Origin: a virus
Virus record (IMG/VR): IMGVR_UViG_3300035189_000030
Span: 1-27,493 of that record
DNA: 27,493 nucleotides
Direction: 5' to 3' (one strand)
The notes beneath the pieces were generated by a model, which made no database searches, was not told where the DNA came from, and was given only the letters and a program-made list of their open reading frames with translations. This document shows positions 5,288 through 13,897 of the stretch, piece by piece. The number at the start of each line of letters is the position of its first letter. Position 1 is the first letter of the stretch. Position numbers and translations under genes: made by a program.

Positions 5288-7312
5288 ATGACCACGGAAT
5301 TTCCTGACGGTGACCGTGCGTACCGTGAGGCGTATTTCCGTGGGCTACGACCCGACCCAGACCTCTGGATCGACGAGTGGGCCGACGAGTACATGCGCAT
5401 CCCGCGAGATACTGGCGCGCCTGAACCGGGCCAGTACCGCACCGACCGGACGCCCTATGCCCGAGAGCCGATGCGGTGCCTGTCACCGGCGCATCCGTGT
5501 CGGCGAGTGGTCACCATGGTGGCTTCGCAGTTGATGAAAACGCAGATCGCCTTGAACTGGATGGGTGGCCTGATCCATATGGCCCCGTCCAACATCTTGG
5601 CGCTGTTGCCCAGCCTGGGCCTGTCCAAACGTGTTTCCGGGCGGATTAGCAAAACGATCAAGGCAACCCCGGAGTTGGCAAAGCGGGTAGCGGCCAGCCG
5701 CTCGCGGGATGCCCGCAATACCATGGACACCAAGGAGTTCGAGGGCGGCGCCTTGTACGTCACGACGGCGGGCTCTGCGGCCAACCTGTCCGAGCTGTCG
5801 GCACGCTACATCTACGGCGACGAGGTTGACCGCTGGGAGAACGACGTCGGCCAGGAAGGTGACCCCATCGTGCTGGCGGAAACGCGTGCTACCAACTTCG
5901 GGCGCAACGCCAAGATCTACTTCTCCAGCTCGCCGACGATCAAGGGCGCCTCGCGGATCTCGGACTTGTTCGAGTCCAGCGACCAGCGTTACTACTACGT
6001 GCCATGCCCCACCTGCGGGCATATGCAGGTGTTGGAATGGGAGAGGTTGCTCTACAGCAAGGACTACAGCACGGTTCACTACCAGTGCGCCGCGCCTGAA
6101 TGTGATGTGCTGATCGAGGAGTATCACAAGACCGACATGCTCGCCCGTGGTGAGTGGCGTGCCCATGGCAGCGGCGACGGCAAGACGGTGGGTTTCCACC
6201 TGAACGCGCTCTATTCGCCGATTGGTTGGAAGGACTGGGCCTCCCTTGCCGAGGAGTTCGAAGACGCCAAGAAGGCCCAAGCCAAGGGCGACATGGGCTT
6301 GATGCAGGTGTTCTACAACACCCGTCTCGCCAAGGTATGGGACAGCGCGCAAGAGCAGACCAAGGCTGAGGTGTTGGTCGCTCGTGCACGGCTGGAGACC
6401 TACACCCTCGGCAGCATGCCAGTGGGCGTACTAATGCTGACCGGCGCCGTCGACGTTCAGGCCAACCGCCTGGAACTGATGGTAATGGGCTTCGGCGTCG
6501 GCATGGAACGTTGGGTGGTCGACCACCAGGTAATCTGGGGCGACCCTGCCGATGAGCGCACCTGGGCGGTGTTGGACGAGAAACTCAAGCTTCGATACCG
6601 CCATCCCTGCGGCGTCGGTTTGGCGATCCTGGCCACGGGCGTCGACTCCGGCGGTCATCACACTGACGAGGTATACCAGTTCTGCCGTGTGCGGCGCTGG
6701 CGCAACATCTTCGCCATCAAGGGCGCGAGCAAGCCCGGCAAACCGGTGATTGCTCAGCGGCCGTCCATGGTCGACGTGACCTGGAAGGGCCAGACCGAAC
6801 GCGGCGGCGCCGAGTTGTGGTTTGTCGGCACCGACACCGCGAAGGACTGGATCTACAACCGCTACGCCTTCGAGGATGGCCCAGGCTCGCTGCACTTTGC
6901 CAACGACTTACCGGACGAATTTTTCGCCCAGTGCGTTGCCGAGCGCAAGGTCGCCCGATACGTCAAAGGCTATAAGCGTATCGAGTGGGTCAAGGGCAAG
7001 GCAGAGCGCAACGAAGCGCTCGACCTGATGGTGTACTGCCTGGCAATGGCGCACTACCTCGGCATCAACCGGTACCAGGAACACGACTGGGAGCGGGTGC
7101 GACAAGCGTTGGCTCAGTCCGGTTTGTTCGACGATGTGGTGGGCGTAAAGCCGGTGCAGGGCGAACGCGTCGACGCTGACGACACACCGGCACCGGTTGC
7201 GGCGCGTCAGTCGCTTCCATCACCCGCACCGGTTGCACCTGTCGCCCAATCGCGACCTGCCGCACCCCCGCAACGCCGTCGTTCCACCAGCGGCTATCTG
7301 AAGAGAAATTGA
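5288..7312 (+). CDS. Terminase large subunit, GpA family
   Basis: This 674-residue protein is the ATP-driven packaging motor and nuclease. The N-terminal ATPase has the GpA-type variant P-loop ASQLMKTQIALNW at about residues 78-90 and a Walker B IYGDEVDRW near 175-183. The 'SSPT' coupling motif follows near 216. A zinc ribbon-like pair CPTCGH and CAAPEC lies near residues 240-275. The C-terminal nuclease has the acidic strand TGAVDVQANRLEL near 384, TGVDSGG near 454 and the family-typical ending RNEALDLMVYCLAMAHYL. The tail is Pro/Ala rich. Length fits the GpA family (lambda A is 641). With the Nu1-like partner this points to cos-type packaging. Confidence 0.95.
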   Translation: MTTEFPDGDRAYREAYFRGLRPDPDLWIDEWADEYMRIPRDTGAPEPGQYRTDRTPYAREPMRCLSPAHPCRRVVTMVASQLMKTQIALNWMGGLIHMAPSNILALLPSLGLSKRVSGRISKTIKATPELAKRVAASRSRDARNTMDTKEFEGGALYVTTAGSAANLSELSARYIYGDEVDRWENDVGQEGDPIVLAETRATNFGRNAKIYFSSSPTIKGASRISDLFESSDQRYYYVPCPTCGHMQVLEWERLLYSKDYSTVHYQCAAPECDVLIEEYHKTDMLARGEWRAHGSGDGKTVGFHLNALYSPIGWKDWASLAEEFEDAKKAQAKGDMGLMQVFYNTRLAKVWDSAQEQTKAEVLVARARLETYTLGSMPVGVLMLTGAVDVQANRLELMVMGFGVGMERWVVDHQVIWGDPADERTWAVLDEKLKLRYRHPCGVGLAILATGVDSGGHHTDEVYQFCRVRRWRNIFAIKGASKPGKPVIAQRPSMVDVTWKGQTERGGAELWFVGTDTAKDWIYNRYAFEDGPGSLHFANDLPDEFFAQCVAERKVARYVKGYKRIEWVKGKAERNEALDLMVYCLAMAHYLGINRYQEHDWERVRQALAQSGLFDDVVGVKPVQGERVDADDTPAPVAARQSLPSPAPVAPVAQSRPAAPPQRRRSTSGYLKRN

Positions 7313-7313
7313 T

Positions 7314-7520
7314 ATGTCGTTTACCCCGAAGCACCTCGAAGTCATCGAGCGCGCCATCGCACGCGGTGAAAAGACCGTGCGCTACAGCGACCGCACGGTG
7401 GAATACCGCTCCATCGACGAACTGCTCAAGGCCCGCGACGAGATCCGCACGTCGCTGAGCCAAGCCGCCGGGCCGCGCTCTCGCGTGATCCGGCTTACCC
7501 ACGGAGGCAAGGGAATCTAA
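7314..7520 (+). CDS. Head-tail joining protein, gpW-like
   Basis: This 68-residue protein sits between the large terminase and the portal, exactly the place of lambda gpW (also 68 residues), which plugs the portal before tail attachment. It has two helices (KHLEVIERAIARGEK and IDELLKARDEIRTSL) around a short beta hairpin (TVRYSDRTVEYRS), the gpW fold pattern. The basic C-terminus resembles that of gpW. Its stop and the portal start share the sequence TAATG. Confidence 0.85.
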   Translation: MSFTPKHLEVIERAIARGEKTVRYSDRTVEYRSIDELLKARDEIRTSLSQAAGPRSRVIRLTHGGKGI

Positions 7521-9001
7521 TGGCCCGACATTATCCGACGCTGACCCGTAACGGATTCTTGCTGCCGTCGAACATCAAGGCCAGTTACGAAGGCGCCGGT
7601 GAGGGCCGACGTTCGGCCAGTTGGGAAGCCACGGACAACGGCATCAATAGCATCAACACCCCGGCCCTGCGCAATCTACGTGCGCGTTCGCGGGCGGCGG
7701 TGCGCAATGACCCGTACGCGTTCAACGTCATCGACAAACGCGTAAGCAACCTGATCGGCACCGGCATCACGCCCAGGCCGACCACGGACGACGCCGAGCT
7801 GCGCAAGCTCAAGCAGCAGCTGTGGGATGACTGGGTGGATGAGGCGGATGCCGATGAACTGACCGACTTCTACGGCATGCAGGCCCTGGTGGCGCGCACC
7901 GTTGAAACGGCCGGTGAATGCTTTGTGCGATTGCGACCCCGCACCCCGAGCGAAGGGTTGGCAGTACCGCTGCAGCTGCAGGCGCTGGCCCCTGAATTTG
8001 TCCCTCACGATAAATTCGATATGGCCAAAAACGGCAACGTGATCCGCGCCGGGATCGAGTTCAACCCGGCGGGCAAGCGTGTGGCGTATTACATGTACCT
8101 ATCGCATCCCCGCGACTCGTCGTCGTTGAACGCTGGCTACAACCAGTTGGTGCGAGTACCGGCAACACAGGTGCTGCATATCTTCGAACCGATGGAGCCT
8201 GGGCAGTTGCGCGGCGTCCCACGTTTGGCCCCGGTGCTGAAGCGCCTGCGCAGCTTGGATAACTACGACGACGCGGTGCTGTTCCGGCAGGAAGTGGCGA
8301 ACCTGTTCGCGGGCTTCATCAAGCGCCCGGCACCTGAGGCTACGCAGCAGCCTCGTGATCCCGTTACTGGCATGCCATTGAACGTTGACCGCGACGGCTT
8401 CACGCCGATGGTCGCCTTGGAGCCCGGCACCATGCAGGAGCTGGGGCCAGGTGAAGAGGTGGAGTTCTCCAAACCACCGGACGCCGGTAACAACTATCCG
8501 GACTTCATGCGTCAGCAGCTGATGGCTGCGGCGGCGGGATCGGGCACGCCTTACGAAATCCTCACTGGCGACATGCGAGAGGTCAACGACCGAGCGCTGC
8601 GGGTGGTACTCAACGAGTTCCGGCGCCGCCTGGAGCAGCTGCAGTTCGGCGTGTACGTGCATCAGCTCTGTCGCCCGGTGCGTGCGGCCTGGATGGACAT
8701 GGCAGTGCTGTCCGGCGCCCTGGTGCTGGATGACTACGCGCAACGTCGGCGCGAATACCTGCGCACACGTTGGGTGCCGCAAGGCTGGGCCTACATCCAG
8801 CCGGTGCAGGACGTACAGGCGCGGCGGATGGAAGTGCAGGCCGGCTTCGGTTCGCGCAGTGAGATGTGTCTGCGCAATGGCTACGACGCGGAAACCATCG
8901 ACGCGGAAAACGCCGCGGACCTCGCCAGGTCCACGGATCTGGGCCTCAACTACACCACGCTTGATGCCATCGAGCCGATTGATGACAAGGAACAACCATG
9001 A
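7520..9001 (+). CDS. Portal protein, lambda family
   Basis: This 493-residue protein would form the dodecameric ring at the capsid vertex, through which DNA passes. Family hallmarks are 'TPALRNLRARSRAAVRNDPYA' split around residues 49-70, 'GECFVRLRP' near 133, the 'VPATQVLHIFEPMEPGQLRGVPRLAPVL' stretch near 214-240, and 'GTPYEILTGDMREVNDRALR' near 346. Length is close to the lambda portal (533). It is coupled to the upstream joiner and overlaps the protease gene by 4 bases. Confidence 0.93.
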   Translation: MARHYPTLTRNGFLLPSNIKASYEGAGEGRRSASWEATDNGINSINTPALRNLRARSRAAVRNDPYAFNVIDKRVSNLIGTGITPRPTTDDAELRKLKQQLWDDWVDEADADELTDFYGMQALVARTVETAGECFVRLRPRTPSEGLAVPLQLQALAPEFVPHDKFDMAKNGNVIRAGIEFNPAGKRVAYYMYLSHPRDSSSLNAGYNQLVRVPATQVLHIFEPMEPGQLRGVPRLAPVLKRLRSLDNYDDAVLFRQEVANLFAGFIKRPAPEATQQPRDPVTGMPLNVDRDGFTPMVALEPGTMQELGPGEEVEFSKPPDAGNNYPDFMRQQLMAAAAGSGTPYEILTGDMREVNDRALRVVLNEFRRRLEQLQFGVYVHQLCRPVRAAWMDMAVLSGALVLDDYAQRRREYLRTRWVPQGWAYIQPVQDVQARRMEVQAGFGSRSEMCLRNGYDAETIDAENAADLARSTDLGLNYTTLDAIEPIDDKEQP

Positions 9002-10140
9002 GTAAAAAAGCGATCCCGCGCATTTATGACAAGGCTGGCAAGCAGGTAAAAGTCGCGGATAAAAGTTGGTACACCTTCCAGGCTAGCGGTGAAGCCGAGC
9101 AGCAAACTATTGAGGTATTTGTATACGGTGAGATTGGTACCTGGGGCGTCAGCGCTAATCAGTTTGTCCAGGACCTGCGGGCCATGGACGACGGCACGTC
9201 ACCGGTAATTGTTGCGTTCAACAGCATCGGCGGCGACTTGTTCGACGGCCTGGCGATCCACAACGCGCTGTCGCGCTTGGGCGAGCGCTGTACCGGACGC
9301 ATTGATGCGCTTGCGGCAAGCGCGGCCAGTGTCGCGGTGTGCGGCGCTCACCGGGTAGTGATCGCGGCCAATGCCATGCTGATGATCCACAACCCCTATA
9401 CCTTTACCGGCGGTGATGCTGAAGACTTCCGGCGTGTCGCCGACGTGTTGGACCAGACCCTGGAAGCGATCATTGCAGCCTACAAGTCCAAGGCAACGGA
9501 CATTGATGAGGCCGAGCTGCGGCGCATGGTCAACGCTGAAACCTGGCTCACTGCCAATGAGGCGGTGGCCCTGGGCTTGGCCGACGAAGTGGGTGACGGC
9601 CTCAAGGTCAAAGCCTGTCTCGGCCAGGGCAGTGTGTTGCAGCGCTTTCAGCATGCCCCGGCTGAATTGCTCGCCCAGCTGGATGAAGAGCCGGATGTCG
9701 AGCTGCCTGAACCTTTCGATCCGCCGGAACCGGCTCCTGTAGTGGACGCTGCCGGATTGGCGCTGATGGTCACCAAGGGATGCGCGGCGGCCGGCATCGA
9801 TAACCTGGTGGAACCACTGCTTGCCTCCACCCGGCTGGAAAGCGAGGCGGTAGTCACTGCTGCGCTGACCAAGGCGAAAGTGCTGCACGGCCTTTGTGTC
9901 GCAGCACGATTGCCGGAACTGACCGGCGAGTTCATCGCTGCCGGACTGGATGAAGCTGCTGTCAGGGCGCGTCTGTTCGACAAACTGGTCAGCAGTGGCG
10001 GCGGATTTGAAATCAACAATAGCCTGCCGTTGGACGATGATCCTGCACCCGCAATAAAGGCCAAACAGGTCGATACCCAATCAATCTGGGCTACCCGCCA
10101 GGCGGCACAGAACGGAACCTCGAAAGGAGTAAGAACATGA
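8998..10140 (+). CDS. ClpP-like head maturation protease with C-terminal extension
   Basis: The first roughly 205 of 380 residues form a ClpP/S49-like fold. The nucleophile is Ser108 in DALAASAASV, the base is His131 in MLMIHNPYTF, and the ETWLTANEAVALGLADEV strand follows near 181-198. The NSIGGDLFDG oxyanion region is at 75-84. It would cleave scaffold and capsid precursors during head assembly. An acidic, Pro-rich linker (residues 223-245) leads to a 130-residue helical C-terminal region. In lambda the equivalent region overlaps the scaffold gene Nu3, and no separate scaffold gene is seen here, so this region may act as scaffold. That part is inference. Confidence 0.88.
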   Translation: MSKKAIPRIYDKAGKQVKVADKSWYTFQASGEAEQQTIEVFVYGEIGTWGVSANQFVQDLRAMDDGTSPVIVAFNSIGGDLFDGLAIHNALSRLGERCTGRIDALAASAASVAVCGAHRVVIAANAMLMIHNPYTFTGGDAEDFRRVADVLDQTLEAIIAAYKSKATDIDEAELRRMVNAETWLTANEAVALGLADEVGDGLKVKACLGQGSVLQRFQHAPAELLAQLDEEPDVELPEPFDPPEPAPVVDAAGLALMVTKGCAAAGIDNLVEPLLASTRLESEAVVTAALTKAKVLHGLCVAARLPELTGEFIAAGLDEAAVRARLFDKLVSSGGGFEINNSLPLDDDPAPAIKAKQVDTQSIWATRQAAQNGTSKGVRT

Positions 10141-10475
10141 AAATTGAATCGATGCACGCGGGTGAGTTCCTGCTGTCCGAAGGCGCCGGCAATATTTCCC
10201 GCGAAGCGATCAATGTCGCCGCCGGGCCAGCCCTGGAGCCGGGCCAGATCCTCGGCCTAGTCACTGCCACCAGCGAGTTTGCCCCGTACCAGCCGACCGC
10301 AGAGGACGGCACCGAGAACGCAATTGCGATCCTCTACGGTCCGCTGGGCGAATCGGATGTGGTTCGGCGTGGTCGTGCCATCGTGCGGTTGGCCGAAGTC
10401 AGCGAGGGGCACTTGACTGGCCTCGACCTTGCCGCTGAAAAAGCCCTGGCTGCCCATTTCGTGATCGTCCGTTAA
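10137..10475 (+). CDS. Head decoration protein, lambda D-like
   Basis: This 112-residue protein is similar in length to lambda gpD (110 residues). Features of the family are the N-terminal 'GEFLLSEGAGNISRE', the beta-rich core 'LEPGQILGLVTAT..FAPY.P...DGTENAIAILYGPL', and the end 'AHFVIVR'. It would trimerise on the capsid surface and stabilise the DNA-filled head. It lies between the protease and the capsid gene as in lambda, follows a good ribosome site (AAAGGAG, 10122-10128), and overlaps the protease by 4 bases. Confidence 0.88.
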   Translation: MKIESMHAGEFLLSEGAGNISREAINVAAGPALEPGQILGLVTATSEFAPYQPTAEDGTENAIAILYGPLGESDVVRRGRAIVRLAEVSEGHLTGLDLAAEKALAAHFVIVR

Positions 10476-10496
10476 GACGCTTACCCTAATTTATCC

Positions 10497-10519
10497 ATCC
10501 CGCCGAGTGCGGGATTTTT
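10497..10519 (+). terminator. Intrinsic terminator hairpin before capsid gene
   Basis: ATCCCGC (10497-10503) pairs with GCGGGAT (10509-10515) around CGAGT and runs into TTTTT. It is followed at 10522-10530 by TTTCTGGAG, the ribosome site of the major capsid gene, 23 bases separating the stem from the ATG. The same hairpin-plus-TTTCTGGAG design recurs at 13610 and 18113. Confidence 0.7.
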
Positions 10520-10538
10520 CTTTTCTGGAGAGTACCCC

Positions 10539-11534
10539 ATGGCCGATATCGCCATTTTTGAAGACGATGCGTTCAGCGTCTCCTCGTTGACCGCTGCAAT
10601 CAATGAACAGGAATACCTGCCGGGCCGCATCAGCAGCCTCGGTCTTTTCCGCGAAGAGGGCATCAGCACGTTGACTGTGCAGATCGAGAAGGACGGCGAC
10701 ACCCTGGCTCTGGTGCCGGCGGGTGAGCGTGGTACCTCTGGCTTGGTGGTCGGCGCGACCAAGCGCACTTTGATTCCGTTCAACACCGTGCACCTGCCGG
10801 AACGCTTCACCATCAAGGCTGATGAGATCCAGGGCATCCGCGCCTTCGGCTCTCTCACTGAGTTGCAGGCTGTGCAGGACGTGGTTAACAAACGTCTGGG
10901 CAAGGCGCGACGCCAGTTGGATGCCACCCACGAATTTCAACGCATGGGTGCATTGAACGGCTTGGTGCTGGACGCGGATGGTAAGACGGTACTGTTGGAC
11001 ATCTATGACCGTTTCGGTGTGAAGCGACAGAAGCTTTCCATGGAACTAGGCAACCCGGCCACTAAAGTCCGTGTTAAGTGTGGCGAAGCCTTGGATATGC
11101 AGGAAGAAGCGCTGGGTAGTGTCACTACTACGGGCTCTCGTGCCTTCTGCGGCAAAAACTTCTGGAACAAACTGCTCGACCACGAATCGATCAAAACAAC
11201 CTACCTCAACACCATGCAGGCCGCATCACTGCGTGGAGATGCCCGTGAAGCCTTCGAGTTCGGCGGGATCGTCTGGGAGCGTTATCGCGGCAAGGTTGCC
11301 GGCGTTGCATTCGTCCACGACGACAAGGCGCTGCTGGTTCCCGAGGGCGTCCCTGATCTGTACATCTCGTCCTTTGCACCGGCCGACTACATGGAAACGG
11401 TCAACACCCAGGGTATCCCGTACTACAGCAAGATCGAGCCGCTGCCATTCAACAAAGGCGTTGCCGGTGAAGCCCAATCCAACCCGCTGCACCTGTGCAC
11501 GCGGCCTCGGGCGCAGATCCTGCTGGAGATGTGA
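10539..11534 (+). CDS. Major capsid protein, lambda E family
   Basis: This 331-residue protein builds the icosahedral head. It matches the lambda E family in length (341) and in motifs: the N-terminal 'IFEDDAFSVSSLTAAINEQEYLPG' split around residues 5-28, 'ALVPAGERGTSG' near 57, the 'RTLIPFNTVHLPE' strand near 77, and the C-terminal 'PLPFNKGVAGEAQSNPLHLCTRP', which ends in the usual capsid-fold strand. It has its own strong ribosome site behind a hairpin, which fits a protein made in hundreds of copies. Confidence 0.93.
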   Translation: MADIAIFEDDAFSVSSLTAAINEQEYLPGRISSLGLFREEGISTLTVQIEKDGDTLALVPAGERGTSGLVVGATKRTLIPFNTVHLPERFTIKADEIQGIRAFGSLTELQAVQDVVNKRLGKARRQLDATHEFQRMGALNGLVLDADGKTVLLDIYDRFGVKRQKLSMELGNPATKVRVKCGEALDMQEEALGSVTTTGSRAFCGKNFWNKLLDHESIKTTYLNTMQAASLRGDAREAFEFGGIVWERYRGKVAGVAFVHDDKALLVPEGVPDLYISSFAPADYMETVNTQGIPYYSKIEPLPFNKGVAGEAQSNPLHLCTRPRAQILLEM

Positions 11535-11536
11535 TT

Positions 11537-11857
11537 GTGGCCTTCCGCGATCTGATCGACGACATCGACGACGTGGTCTTTGAAACCCTGGGCGACAGCG
11601 CCATGATCGAAGGTCGCGCTGAACCGATACTGGGGATGTTTTCGGCGCCTTGGAAACAGCCTCAGTTCGGCAAGCTCAATACCGGCCTGCGGGAACCGCG
11701 CTTCGAGATCCGCGTCAAGGATTCGGACGGATTGGTGAAGGGCTTACGGGTCAGTGTTGATCTGCCGGCGTTGGATGGCGGCGGTGACTATGACCTGCTG
11801 CAGCTTGAGCCTAACGGTAATGGCCTGGTGGCCTTGATTTTGAGGAAGCGACCATGA
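11537..11857 (+). CDS. Head-tail joining protein, lambda FII-like
   Basis: This 106-residue product (MFSAPWKQPQFGKLNTGLRE in the centre) resembles the FII/Phage_attach family, which caps the portal-W neck and gives the tail its docking surface. GTG 11537 is chosen as start because GGAG at 11525-11528 lies eight bases upstream. An earlier in-frame GTG at 11531 overlaps the capsid stop but is too close to that site. Length is near lambda FII (117). It overlaps the Z-like gene by 4 bases. Confidence 0.75.
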   Translation: MAFRDLIDDIDDVVFETLGDSAMIEGRAEPILGMFSAPWKQPQFGKLNTGLREPRFEIRVKDSDGLVKGLRVSVDLPALDGGGDYDLLQLEPNGNGLVALILRKRP

Positions 11858-12510
11858 GTATCGGCAGCTATCCCCAGCAGAGGCGCGACGGTGGGATGAT
11901 CACTATCCAACCGTCGGCGGTTCATGTTCAGGCTCTGAAAGAGTTCGGCGAGCTGGTGCCCAAGGCAGCGGCGGCGGCCCAGCGGCGTGCAATCAACAAG
12001 ACAATCCGTTGGCTGCGCACCCACATTGCACGGGCTGTCGGCAAGCAGGAGCGGATCGCCATCGGCGCTGTCCGGCAGCGTCTTCGGGCGTATCCCGTGA
12101 CCGGCGGCGATATGCGCGGCAAGTTGTGGTTCGGCATCAATGCCATTGAAGCCAGCCGCACTGGCCGGGCACGGCAAACCGGTGCCGGTGTTTCGGTTGC
12201 CGGTCGGCGTTACCAGGGGGCTTTCTTCAAGAAGGTCTACGGCAGTAACGCGGATATCTGGATTCGCACGTCCAGCAAACACTTCAATAGCACCGACTAC
12301 CCGGATGCCGCTCAGGGTGGCAGACGCTCGGGCTTTGTCGAGGAAAACGACAACCGTTTCCCCCTGGCTAAAGGCAAGGTGTCGTTGGAGCAGGTGCGAC
12401 CGCACTTCGATGCCTGGGTGAAACGTGCCGATGAACGCCTGCTGGAGATCCTCACGCAGGAACTCAACTTTGAACTGCATAAGTATTTGAAGGGGACGCC
12501 GCGTGTCTGA
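11854..12510 (+). CDS. Minor tail protein Z-like (neck/tail completion)
   Basis: This 218-residue basic protein resembles lambda gpZ, a tail-completion protein at the head-proximal end (lambda Z has 192 residues). Typical features are AAAAAQRRAINKTIRWLRTH near residues 39-60, the 'FGINAIEASRTGRARQTGAGV' region, 'RYQGAFFKK' near 113 and 'VEENDNRFPLAKGKV' near 165. ATG 11854 overlaps the upstream stop. A second ATG at 11896 would remove 14 residues and gives a shorter product that also fits the family. A lambda-type neck protein next to a contractile tail marks the junction of the two modules. Confidence 0.75.
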   Translation: MSIGSYPQQRRDGGMITIQPSAVHVQALKEFGELVPKAAAAAQRRAINKTIRWLRTHIARAVGKQERIAIGAVRQRLRAYPVTGGDMRGKLWFGINAIEASRTGRARQTGAGVSVAGRRYQGAFFKKVYGSNADIWIRTSSKHFNSTDYPDAAQGGRRSGFVEENDNRFPLAKGKVSLEQVRPHFDAWVKRADERLLEILTQELNFELHKYLKGTPRV

Positions 12511-13033
12511 CGAAACGTTGAGCCTCGACCAACTTTATCAAGCTATTGAGCAGCACCTGCAGCAACACCTGCCGGGTGTTCAAAGCGTTGCGGCCTGGCC
12601 GAACATTGAGGATCACATTGCCTTGCCGGCGGTGTTCCTGGAGATGTCTGAGATCGAGCCAGGTACTGATCTCGGAACGGGTGAAACCACCCTGGTCTGC
12701 AAGTTCGAAGCGCGGATCATTGTTGACCCGATTAGGCCCGATCATCACCGCCAGATCGTGCAGCTAGCGACCCAACTGATCGTGTTACTGCGGGCGCAGA
12801 ACTGGGGCCTGGAAGTCGAATGTGCTGAGTTTATCCAAGCGGTACAGGACTGGACCCGCCCTGAGCTGGATGGCTACACCGTCTGGCTTGTGGAGTGGAA
12901 TCAGACGATTTATCTCGGTACCGAAGAATGGCCTTGGCCGGATGAGCCCCCGGGCACGCTGCTGATCGGTGTCAGCCCGGACATCGGCCCGGGCAGCCGA
13001 GATCAGTACGTCGCGCCGGAGCGCTTGGAATGA
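12503..13033 (+). CDS. Unknown protein, candidate tail terminator
   Basis: I do not recognise this 176-residue acidic protein. It begins with a helix (LSLDQLYQAIEQHLQQHLPG) followed by strands (ALPAVFLEMSEIEPG, TTLVCKFEARIIVD) and a helix (IVQLATQLIVLLRAQNWG), an alpha/beta layout seen in small tail-terminator or completion proteins. It occupies the place of lambda U, after Z and before V. R-pyocin clusters also carry an uncharacterised gene just upstream of V. It overlaps the upstream gene by 8 bases and V by 4. The tail-completion role is inferred from position and likely fold only. Confidence 0.6.
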   Translation: MSDETLSLDQLYQAIEQHLQQHLPGVQSVAAWPNIEDHIALPAVFLEMSEIEPGTDLGTGETTLVCKFEARIIVDPIRPDHHRQIVQLATQLIVLLRAQNWGLEVECAEFIQAVQDWTRPELDGYTVWLVEWNQTIYLGTEEWPWPDEPPGTLLIGVSPDIGPGSRDQYVAPERLE

Positions 13034-13593
13034 GTTACACCAGCGGCGAGAGCGACCGCATGATCGCCGCCATGTTGATGGATTGCGTGGTGGCCGCCGT
13101 CGATACCACCGCATCACCGCCTGTTGTACGTGTCAGGGCGGGGGAGTGGACCAGTGCGTGGGTACGTTGGCACAGCGTAGCCGCCGGTAAGGCGCGCCAC
13201 TGGCGAGTGCCCAGCCTGGGCGAGCAGGGCAAGTTGTTCAGTCCCAGCGGCAACCCGGCGATGGGCACGTTTATCCCAGGCTTGTACGGGGATGCAGGCC
13301 CGCCGCCGGACAATCGCGATCACGTCGAGGTGTGGCGCTTTGACGATGGCGGCTCGCTGGTCTACGACTGGCAGGCCAGTAGCTACAGCATTACGCTGCC
13401 TTCCGGGACCGTCACCATCAAGGTCGGCGACACCGTAGCCACCGTCACTGAAAGCGCCGTCACGGTGGTGGCCGGGGATATCGGACTCACCGGCAATGTG
13501 ACGATCACCGGGCCACTGACAGTGTCGGGTGATATCAACGGCGCCGGCAAGATCATTGACGCGGGCGGCAATACCGCGAACCACAAACACTGA
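13030..13593 (+). CDS. V: Baseplate assembly protein V (membrane-piercing spike)
   Basis: This 187-residue protein is the central spike at the tail tip. After an N-terminal OB-fold region (residues about 12-95, with VVRVRAGEWTSAWVRWHS and FIPGLYGD), the C-terminal part is a run of short beta repeats (LPSGTVTIKVGDTVATVTES, then GDIGLTGNVTITGPLTVSGD) expected to form a trimeric beta helix. It ends in NHKH, a His-x-His that in P2 gpV binds a metal ion at the needle apex. It is shorter than P2 V (211) but complete. It overlaps the upstream gene by 4 bases. Confidence 0.9.
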   Translation: MSYTSGESDRMIAAMLMDCVVAAVDTTASPPVVRVRAGEWTSAWVRWHSVAAGKARHWRVPSLGEQGKLFSPSGNPAMGTFIPGLYGDAGPPPDNRDHVEVWRFDDGGSLVYDWQASSYSITLPSGTVTIKVGDTVATVTESAVTVVAGDIGLTGNVTITGPLTVSGDINGAGKIIDAGGNTANHKH

Positions 13594-13609
13594 TTCATCG
13601 TTTATTTCT

Positions 13610-13631
13610 GCCCGCCGTGTGCGGGCGTTTT
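13610..13631 (+). terminator. Terminator hairpin before small tail gene
   Basis: GCCCGC (13610-13615) pairs with GCGGGC (13621-13626) around CGTGT, followed by GTTTT. TTTCTGGAG (13634-13642) follows and serves as ribosome site for the small gene at 13650. Stem end to ATG is 23 bases, the same distance as at the capsid and sheath genes. Confidence 0.65.
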
Positions 13632-13649
13632 CATTTCTGGAGTGCCCTT

Positions 13650-13892
13650 ATGAATAAGCCAAAGCCGGACGAGCAGCCGCCCGTGGGCCAGCCATTGGTG
13701 GCGAAGGTAGAGCCGCCACCGAAATCCCCCGATCTGCCTCGGACCTTTCGCGACAAGGTGTTTACCTCGCGAACCTTGATATCGCCTGAAGGCCAGAGCC
13801 TCGCCGTCGCCAAAGGGCTGGTGATAGCCACCACCCCAGATCAATACCAGTTCCTCCAACGTCACCCTGACCTCGAACCCGTGCCGGAGTAG
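13650..13892 (+). CDS. Small hypothetical tail-cluster protein
   Basis: This 80-residue protein is unrecognised. The first 30 residues are rich in Pro and Lys (MNKPKPDEQPPVGQPLVAKV) and probably unfolded. The rest (RDKVFTSRTLISPEGQSLAVAKGLVIATTPDQYQFLQRHPDLEPV) looks like a small beta-rich domain ending in a helix. The core resembles short proteins that repeat a 'f.s..v.....g..l.f..G...t.d......l' pattern in phage baseplate clusters. It lies between V and W with its own TGGAG ribosome site, so a baseplate or spike accessory role is likely but unproven. The start is set by that site at ATG 13650. Confidence 0.65.
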   Translation: MNKPKPDEQPPVGQPLVAKVEPPPKSPDLPRTFRDKVFTSRTLISPEGQSLAVAKGLVIATTPDQYQFLQRHPDLEPVPE

Positions 13893-13897
13893 CCCAG

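Noticed and set aside
8099-10080. Long minus-strand ORFs opposite portal and protease genes (8099-8995, 9199-10080)
   Set aside because: The plus-strand genes carry unmistakable family motifs and the antisense products have no recognisable features.
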